From contig NZ_JBFABE010000034.1 in the NCBI RefSeq assembly GCF_040640155.1, positions 16,677 to 80,676 on the forward strand: a stretch of DNA of 64,000 nt. Direction: 5' to 3'. A program made the translations under genes and the position numbers. The notes under the pieces are model-generated. The model worked only from the letters and a program-made list of their open reading frames with translations. It had not been told where the DNA came from and made no database searches. This DNA is from Streptosporangium sp040640155. Lineage in GTDB: Bacteria; Actinomycetota; Actinomycetes; Streptosporangiales; Streptosporangiaceae. The number at the start of each line of letters is the position of its first letter. Position 1 is the first letter of the stretch. Positions 59,673-64,000 of the stretch are shown here, in pieces.

Positions 59673-60788
59673 ATGTCGCTGAATCCGCGTCTCGTCAAGG
59701 AAAGCTTCGCCCTCATCGAACCCGTCGCGGACAAGGCCGCGGCGTACTTCTACGGGCGCCTGTTCGCCGAGAACCCGCACCTGCGGGCGATGTTCCCACC
59801 GGCGATGGACGTCCAGCGCGACCGCCTGTTCGGCGCGCTGACCAGGATCGTGTGGAGCGTGGACAGCCCGGACGGCATGTCCTCGTTCCTCGGCCAGCTC
59901 GGGCGCGACCACCGCAAGTACGGGGTGATCGCCGAGCACTACACCGCCATCGGCAACGCGCTGCTCGCCACGGCCAGGCGTTTCGCCGCCGAGGTCTGGG
60001 ACACCGACATGGAGGCGGCCTGGGTGTCCGCGTACACCGCCGCGGCCAATCTCATGATCGATGCCGCCCAGGCGGACGCCGGGGTGTCCCCCGCCTGGTG
60101 GCCCGCCGAGGTGATCGACCACGAGCGCCGCACGCCGGACATCGCGGTGATCACCCTGCGCCTCGCCCAGGGGATGCCCTACCTTGCCGGGCAGTACGTC
60201 ACGGTGCAGACCCCGCGCTGGCCGCGGGTATGGCGCATGTTCTCCATCGCGAACGCGCCGCGGCCGGACAACACCGTGCGCCTGCACGTCCGCGCGATCT
60301 CCGGAGGCTGGGTCTCCACCGCGCTGGTCCAGCACACCCGGATCGGCGACACCGTGACGCTCGGCCCCCCGATCGGCACCATGGTGCCCACCGCCTCCGG
60401 GCGTGACCTGCTCTGCGTGGCCGGCGGCACCGGCCTGGCACCGATCAAGGCGATCGTGGAGCATGTGATCGCCTCCGGCCGCCGCCCCAACATCCACCTG
60501 CTCCACGGCGCCCGCACCGCCCGGGAGCTCTACGACCTGCCCGACCTGAGACGGATGGAGGATTCCTTCCCCTGGCTGCGGGTGCTGCCCGTGGTCTCCG
60601 ACGAACCCGGGTACGACGGCATGCGCGGCCGGGTGGCCGAGGTGATGGAGCGCTTCCACTCCTGGGCCGACCACGAGGCGTACGTCTGCGGTCCGGCCGC
60701 CATGGTCAACGAGGCGGTCGACAGGCTGGTACGGGGCGGGATGCCTCCGGCGAGCATCCACCGGGACGTCGCGCACGGTGAATCCTGA
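59673..60788 (+). CDS. flavohemoprotein-like protein (globin + FAD/NAD reductase)
   Basis: 371 residues. The N-terminal globin (1-140) has FALIEPVADKAAAYFYGRLF (distal Tyr27) and the proximal histidine His80 in LGRDHRKYGVIAEHY. The reductase part has the FAD motif WRMFSIANAPR (the RxYS motif reads RMFS), NADP-binding CVAGGTGLAPIKAIVEH and the C-terminal EAYVCGPAAMVNEAVDRL. Relatives detoxify nitric oxide to nitrate. The inverted repeat upstream suggests stress-regulated transcription. Confidence 0.92.
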   Translation: MSLNPRLVKESFALIEPVADKAAAYFYGRLFAENPHLRAMFPPAMDVQRDRLFGALTRIVWSVDSPDGMSSFLGQLGRDHRKYGVIAEHYTAIGNALLATARRFAAEVWDTDMEAAWVSAYTAAANLMIDAAQADAGVSPAWWPAEVIDHERRTPDIAVITLRLAQGMPYLAGQYVTVQTPRWPRVWRMFSIANAPRPDNTVRLHVRAISGGWVSTALVQHTRIGDTVTLGPPIGTMVPTASGRDLLCVAGGTGLAPIKAIVEHVIASGRRPNIHLLHGARTARELYDLPDLRRMEDSFPWLRVLPVVSDEPGYDGMRGRVAEVMERFHSWADHEAYVCGPAAMVNEAVDRLVRGGMPPASIHRDVAHGES

Positions 60789-61278
60789 GCGGCGATCCGC
60801 GCGGTGAGTCCTGGGTGACAATCGGGGCGAACGCCCAGAACCGATCGAGCAGATTCCGCAGAGCCCGGCGGAAAGCGGCACGGCGTGGCAGCATGAGGCC
60901 CGATCCGAAAGGAGATGGTCATGCGCCAGGGCCCCCCTCCCAGCCCGTGTCCCCCTCTCGACCGCCGCCCGCCTGGATCCGCCCCCGACCCGCACGGCCC
61001 GCACGGCCCGCACGGTCCCTCGGTGAGGACCGTCCGGCCGCGTGAGCCCGCCCCCGGCTCCCTCCGCCGGTGGCCCGCCCGGGAGCACCCGCGGCACGCG
61101 CCGACCCGCGGCCCTCGTGCCCCCTTCGCGTGCCCGCCACCCGCGCCGCCCCATGGCCGTCGTGCCCGCTTCACCTGCCCGCCACCCGCGCCGCCCAGCG
61201 GCCGCCGTACCCCGCCGGCGTGCCCGTCGGCGTGCCCGCCGTCCGTGCCCGTCGTGTCCGCTTCGGCGCGCTGAGCCG
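60789..61278. repeat. repeat-rich region before the MoaD/ThiS-like gene
   Basis: About 490 bp. It includes a 9-bp repeat (CCCGCACGG, 60987-61015) and two copies of a 45-bp unit (61111-61155 and 61156-61200), then GTGCCCGTC-type repeats to 61255. Pro/Arg-rich open frames cross it but look like products of the repeats. A small ATG frame at 60894-61020 is not convincing. Confidence 0.6.
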
Positions 61279-61617
61279 ATGGCCAGGCCCGTCACGCTCG
61301 TGACCTTCGTCCTCCCCGCCCCGCTCCGGCACTGGGCGGGCGAGACCTCCGGCCCCTCCGAGATCCGCGTTTTCGCCGTCGCCGACCGGGAGGACGGGCA
61401 CCCGACCCTGGGCTCCGCCCTGGACACCCTGCGCCGCGTCCACCCGGCCCTCGAGCAACGCCTGCGTGACGACTACGGCGGTATCCGCCGTCACATCACC
61501 ATGTTCGTCTGCGGCGAGAACGCCCGCCACCTCGGCGGCCTCGACTGCGAACTGCCCCCGGGCGCCGAGATCTTCGTCCTGCCGGCCCTCTCCCGCCGCC
61601 AGGAGACCACCGGCTGA
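61279..61617 (+). CDS. MoaD/ThiS (ubiquitin-like) family protein without a Gly-Gly tail
   Basis: 112 residues from the ATG at 61279. Beta-grasp features: VTLVTFVLPAPLRHWAGETS, TLGSALDTLRRVHPALEQRL, HITMFVCGENARHLGGLDCE, LPPGAEIFVLPALS. MoaD and ThiS end in Gly-Gly, which is needed for sulfur transfer. Here the C-terminus is PALSRRQETTG, so it may not be a sulfur carrier unless processed. No molybdopterin or thiamine genes are adjacent. In-frame upstream codons are repeat-derived. Confidence 0.72.
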   Translation: MARPVTLVTFVLPAPLRHWAGETSGPSEIRVFAVADREDGHPTLGSALDTLRRVHPALEQRLRDDYGGIRRHITMFVCGENARHLGGLDCELPPGAEIFVLPALSRRQETTG

Positions 61618-61630
61618 CCCGGTGGAGCCC

Positions 61631-61690
61631 CCGGCCGGGCACGAAGCCCGGTGGGCGACACCGGCCGGGCACGAAGCCCCGCGGGCGACA
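61631..61690. repeat. 30-bp direct tandem repeat, two copies
   Basis: 61631-61660 and 61661-61690 share the unit starting CCGGCCGGGCACGAAGCCC with two differences, located after the MoaD/ThiS-like gene. Confidence 0.8.
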
Positions 61691-61795
61691 CCGGCCGGCC
61701 CGGTGAGCGGCCCCGGGGGACGGGTGGCCCCCGATGGTCGTCCCCCGTCAGATCGTCGTCACCGGGGGCGGCGCGCCGTCGTCACGGGGCGATCG

Positions 61796-62527
61796 TCACG
61801 GGGCGACGCGCCCGGCGGCCACGAAGGCCTCGTGCGTGAGGGGCATCAGCCCCGCCCATGCGGCCTCCATCTTCTCGGCCACCATCTCGATCTCGCGCTG
61901 CGGGAACGAGGGCACCTTGGCCTGCTCGTTCTTGGTGCGCAGCGACAGGAAGTGCATGAGCGAGCGGGCGTTGCAGGTGGCGTACATGGAGGAGAACAGG
62001 CCGACGGGCAGCACGGCCCTGGCCACCTCGCGGGCGATCCCGGCCTCCAGCATCTCCCGGTAGGCGGCGTAGGAGGCCCGGTACGACGACTCCATCGCCT
62101 CAGTGACGATCTTGTGCTGCTCGGCGCTGCCCTCGACGAAGACGTACTGTCCGGGCTTTCCCTCCTGGACGAGCTTTCGCTCCGGCCCAGGGACGTAGAA
62201 AAACGGACGAAGCTCGCGATATCTCCCGCTCTCCTCGTTGTAGGACCAACCAGCCCTGTGACGGTGGAACTCACGGAAGACGAAGATCGGCGCCGAGACG
62301 AGGAAGGTCATCGAGTTGTGCTCGAAGGGGCTGCCGTGCCGGTCGCGCATCAGGAAGTTGATCAGGCCCTTCGAGCGCGCCGGGTCCTTGCCGGCCTCCT
62401 CCAGCGACTGCTCCCCCGCGGTCGAGACGCGCGCGGCCCAGAGCACGTCGGAGTCGGAGGCGCTGTGCTTGACCAGCTCCACCGTCACGTCGTCGAGAAA
62501 ACGCGCCGCCGCCTCGTCGTCCGCCAC
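61796..62527 (-). CDS. thyX: flavin-dependent thymidylate synthase
   Basis: 243 residues from the GTG at 62527, which has GGGGGAG 4 nt upstream (ATG at 62542 would add five residues). The ThyX signature is present as FREFHRHRAGWSYNEES then GRYREL, and the dUMP/FAD residues in RSLMHFLSLRTKNEQAK. It methylates dUMP using methylene-tetrahydrofolate and FAD. A TAGGAT -10 candidate lies about 20 nt before the ATG alternative. Confidence 0.95.
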   Translation of the reverse strand: MADDEAAARFLDDVTVELVKHSASDSDVLWAARVSTAGEQSLEEAGKDPARSKGLINFLMRDRHGSPFEHNSMTFLVSAPIFVFREFHRHRAGWSYNEESGRYRELRPFFYVPGPERKLVQEGKPGQYVFVEGSAEQHKIVTEAMESSYRASYAAYREMLEAGIAREVARAVLPVGLFSSMYATCNARSLMHFLSLRTKNEQAKVPSFPQREIEMVAEKMEAAWAGLMPLTHEAFVAAGRVAP

Positions 62528-62697
62528 CTGGCTCCCCCTCATCACGTCGTCGGTCGCGCCACATCCTAGAGCTTCCGCCTCCCCGGAAGCCGAAGACCCC
62601 CGGCCCCCCGGGATCCCACGACCTCGGAAGGCCCCGCTCTCCGCAAGGCCCCGGTCTCCGGAAGGCCCACGGGGTCGGCGGGCTCCCGTCGGGGGCC

Positions 62698-63894
62698 TCA
62701 CAGCCGGTAGAGGCGGCGGGCGTTGCCGGAGCCGATCATCTGGGCCACCCGGGCGGCGTCGGCGACGCTCCACTCGCCGTCGGCCAGTCGCGCGGCCAGC
62801 GCCCCGGCCAGGCCGCGCCGGTAGTGCAGGGCACCGAGATGGCAGGTCTCGGCCACGCCGCGACCGCCGGAGCCGAACACCTGCCGGTGGAACGGCACCG
62901 ACTCCAGCAGTTCCGCCATCACCGAGGCCGATCCGGTCACGCCACGGGCCGGCGCGGCCCCCACGTCGATGTAGACGTGCGGCAGGGAGCTCGCCAGCTG
63001 GGCGGCACGGCGGTGGAACGGATGGCAGCGCAGCAGGACGACGGGCACGCCCATCGGCTGCACGGCCACGACGAGATCGGTGGCGGGACCGGCGTGGCCG
63101 GCGAGGAACTGCAGCGGCCGCCCGTACTCCCTGGCGACGTCCGCGGCCGTCCAGAGCAGGTGGCGCAGCAGCACCTGGTCGGTGAGCCCCTCTCCCGGGC
63201 GGGCCAGCCGCCGGGCGGCCGCGGAGATGACCGCTCCCCGGCTCGGCCTGGCCACGTCGAGCCGCGCGCCCGTCCGGTGGGCGGTGACCGACTTCAGGGC
63301 GACGGCCGCGGCGGCCCGCGCGGCGAGCCCCTGGGAGAGGGCCGAGACGTAGCCGACCGCGGAGACCGCGTTCCCTGCGACCTCCTCCTCGGCCCGCTCG
63401 ACGTGCGCGACCTGGACGGCGTTCGCCCCGCACGCGTGCCCCATCTCCGCCGGCGGAAGCACCTCGGGATCGCCGGGCCCGCCGAACTCGCCGAACTCGC
63501 CGGAGCCGCCGGGGCCGCCGGGGCCGCCGGCCTCGCCGCCCCCGTCGAGGTCGTCGAACAGGAAGGTGGCGATCCCGGCGGCGCCCAGCAGCCGCCGGTT
63601 CACCTCGGCGGCCCCCAGCTCCGCCCGCCGGGCCAGGTAGACGGCCGGCGGCACGTGCGGGGGGAGATCCAGGACGGGCGCGCACCAGCGGCGGACCGCC
63701 GCGCCGACCGGCGTGTCGAAGTGCGTGGTGCCGGGGGGCGCCGGGACGCCCGTCTCGGTGAGCAGCGTCTCGAACCGCGCCCGGTTCAGGTCGTCGCGGC
63801 GCACACCGTGACAGTTCTGGTCCACCAGCGGCGCCAGCAGCGCCTCCCGTACGACGTCGGGAAGCTCGACGGGCAGAACGCCGTCCGGCCTCAT
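62698..63894 (-). CDS. FluG-like amidohydrolase-fold protein with lost metal ligands
   Basis: 398 residues from the ATG at 63894. Overall pattern of the amidohydrolase_2 family linked to glutamine-synthetase-like enzymes: ALLAPLVDQNCHGVRRDD, ALKSVTAHRTGARLDV, GRPLQFLAGHAGPATDLVVA, SSLPHVYIDVGAAPARG, MIGSGNARRLYRL. The metal sites appear lost: HxH reads N-C-H (Asn27), the QFHxG histidine is Leu264, the HCYPYH segment reads RCHPFH (289-294), and the SDAxG aspartate region reads GSGGRG (341-346). Lys201 is kept. Residues 117-145 are a Gly/Glu/Phe low-complexity insertion from a 9-bp DNA repeat. Likely non-catalytic. Confidence 0.75.
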   Translation of the reverse strand: MRPDGVLPVELPDVVREALLAPLVDQNCHGVRRDDLNRARFETLLTETGVPAPPGTTHFDTPVGAAVRRWCAPVLDLPPHVPPAVYLARRAELGAAEVNRRLLGAAGIATFLFDDLDGGGEAGGPGGPGGSGEFGEFGGPGDPEVLPPAEMGHACGANAVQVAHVERAEEEVAGNAVSAVGYVSALSQGLAARAAAAVALKSVTAHRTGARLDVARPSRGAVISAAARRLARPGEGLTDQVLLRHLLWTAADVAREYGRPLQFLAGHAGPATDLVVAVQPMGVPVVLLRCHPFHRRAAQLASSLPHVYIDVGAAPARGVTGSASVMAELLESVPFHRQVFGSGGRGVAETCHLGALHYRRGLAGALAARLADGEWSVADAARVAQMIGSGNARRLYRL

Positions 63895-63965
63895 GCCCAG
63901 CCCCCCTCGTCCGCGGCGTGCCGCCCGATCCGGCCGGATCGGGCACCGGGCTCGGCACGGCCACC

Positions 63966-64000
63966 ATGTACGCCTATCTCCTCCACGGCATGGTGGTGAA
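63966..64000 (+). pseudogene. possible acyltransferase-3-like fragment at the right edge
   Basis: An open plus-strand frame (codons in phase with 63966) reads GTGLGTATMYAYLLHGMVV to the window end. That resembles the C-terminal helix of acyltransferase family 3 membrane proteins (typically L-Y-x-Y-L-L-H-G). Upstream sequence belongs to the opposite-strand amidohydrolase-like gene, so this would be a 5'-truncated remnant or the start of a gene continuing outside. Very short evidence. Confidence 0.25.

Noticed and set aside
60894..61020. Small gene before the MoaD/ThiS-like gene
   Set aside because: The frame lies in a 9-bp repeat and codes for a Pro/His/Gly run; although AAAGGAG is near 60908, there is no conserved or structured sequence.
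61042..61278. N-terminal extension of the MoaD/ThiS-like protein
   Set aside because: The added 79 residues are Pro/Arg repeats generated by the 45-bp and GTGCCCGTC-type DNA repeats; the ATG at 61279 starts the conserved fold.

Overview
This 64 kb window looks like a chromosomal segment of a very GC-rich actinomycete. The evidence is the strong third-position GC of every reading frame, frequent GTG starts, many starts without a Shine-Dalgarno sequence, and an actinobacterial FHA/MerR/DUF151/MerR/gcvP block. Isochorismate synthase, MenD, MenB and MenE indicate the classical menaquinone route. Streptomyces normally uses the futalosine route, so a Streptosporangiales-type genome (Streptosporangium/Nonomuraea-like) is my best guess. 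A run of N (30581-30677) inside a tandem repeat shows that this is a draft assembly.

Layout. 1-3.2 kb: an FAD monooxygenase (cut by the left edge), divergent from a class III aminotransferase and an overlapping methyltransferase. 3.3-5.1 kb: a WYL regulator divergent from an alpha/beta hydrolase, with a perfect inverted repeat between them. 5.3-8.9 kb: ABC exporter plus two-component system. 8.9-14 kb: secreted SGNH hydrolase, MenF, GNAT, DedA and YigZ. 14.2-19.1 kb: a CsoR-like copper box with a small ORF coupled to a DUF4396 membrane protein, a sigma factor/membrane/glycosidase fusion, and a secreted discoidin-DUF1996 protein. 19.4-22 kb: a DUF305-like protein, a scar of a deleted sugar ABC operon, and an NMT1-like binding lipoprotein.

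22.6-28.1 kb holds a small accessory group: sulfotransferase, beta-propeller glycosidase-like protein, stand-alone LanC-like cyclase, inositol-phosphatase-family enzyme and a divergent GntR regulator. Two of these genes share an uncharacterised 32-bp upstream element. 28.4-34.2 kb: LuxR regulator, stress-type membrane protein, the repeat with the gap, and a second two-component/ABC-2 cassette. 34.3-38.2 kb: menD, menB and menE. 38.3-44.8 kb: a small secreted protein, a principal-type sigma factor with an ECF-like promoter, and regulators and small conserved proteins (DUF5999 and others). 45-50.8 kb: gcvP under a glycine riboswitch, downstream of the FHA-MerR-DUF151-MerR genes. 51-54.3 kb: mannose-1-phosphate guanylyltransferase with a degenerate mutase domain, and a CDP-alcohol phosphatidyltransferase. 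54.4-59.2 kb: lipid-related methyltransferase, acyl-CoA dehydrogenase, SRPBCC protein, enoyl-CoA hydratase, esterase and a C26 amidotransferase-like protein without its cysteine. 59.7-64 kb: flavohemoprotein, MoaD/ThiS-like protein, ThyX and an amidohydrolase-like protein that has lost its metal ligands.

Three themes cut across the window. Short GC-rich tandem repeats are unusually common, both between genes and in frame inside genes. Several proteins keep a family fold but lack the catalytic or metal-binding residues. At least ten genes have a -10-like hexamer 6-7 nt before the start codon, as expected for leaderless transcripts. The most unusual single gene is the sigma-zinc finger-membrane-glycosidase fusion at 15177-17144. 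The best candidate for an undescribed system is the sulfotransferase/LanC-like group with its shared element. No tRNA, rRNA, insertion sequence, prophage or CRISPR array was seen.
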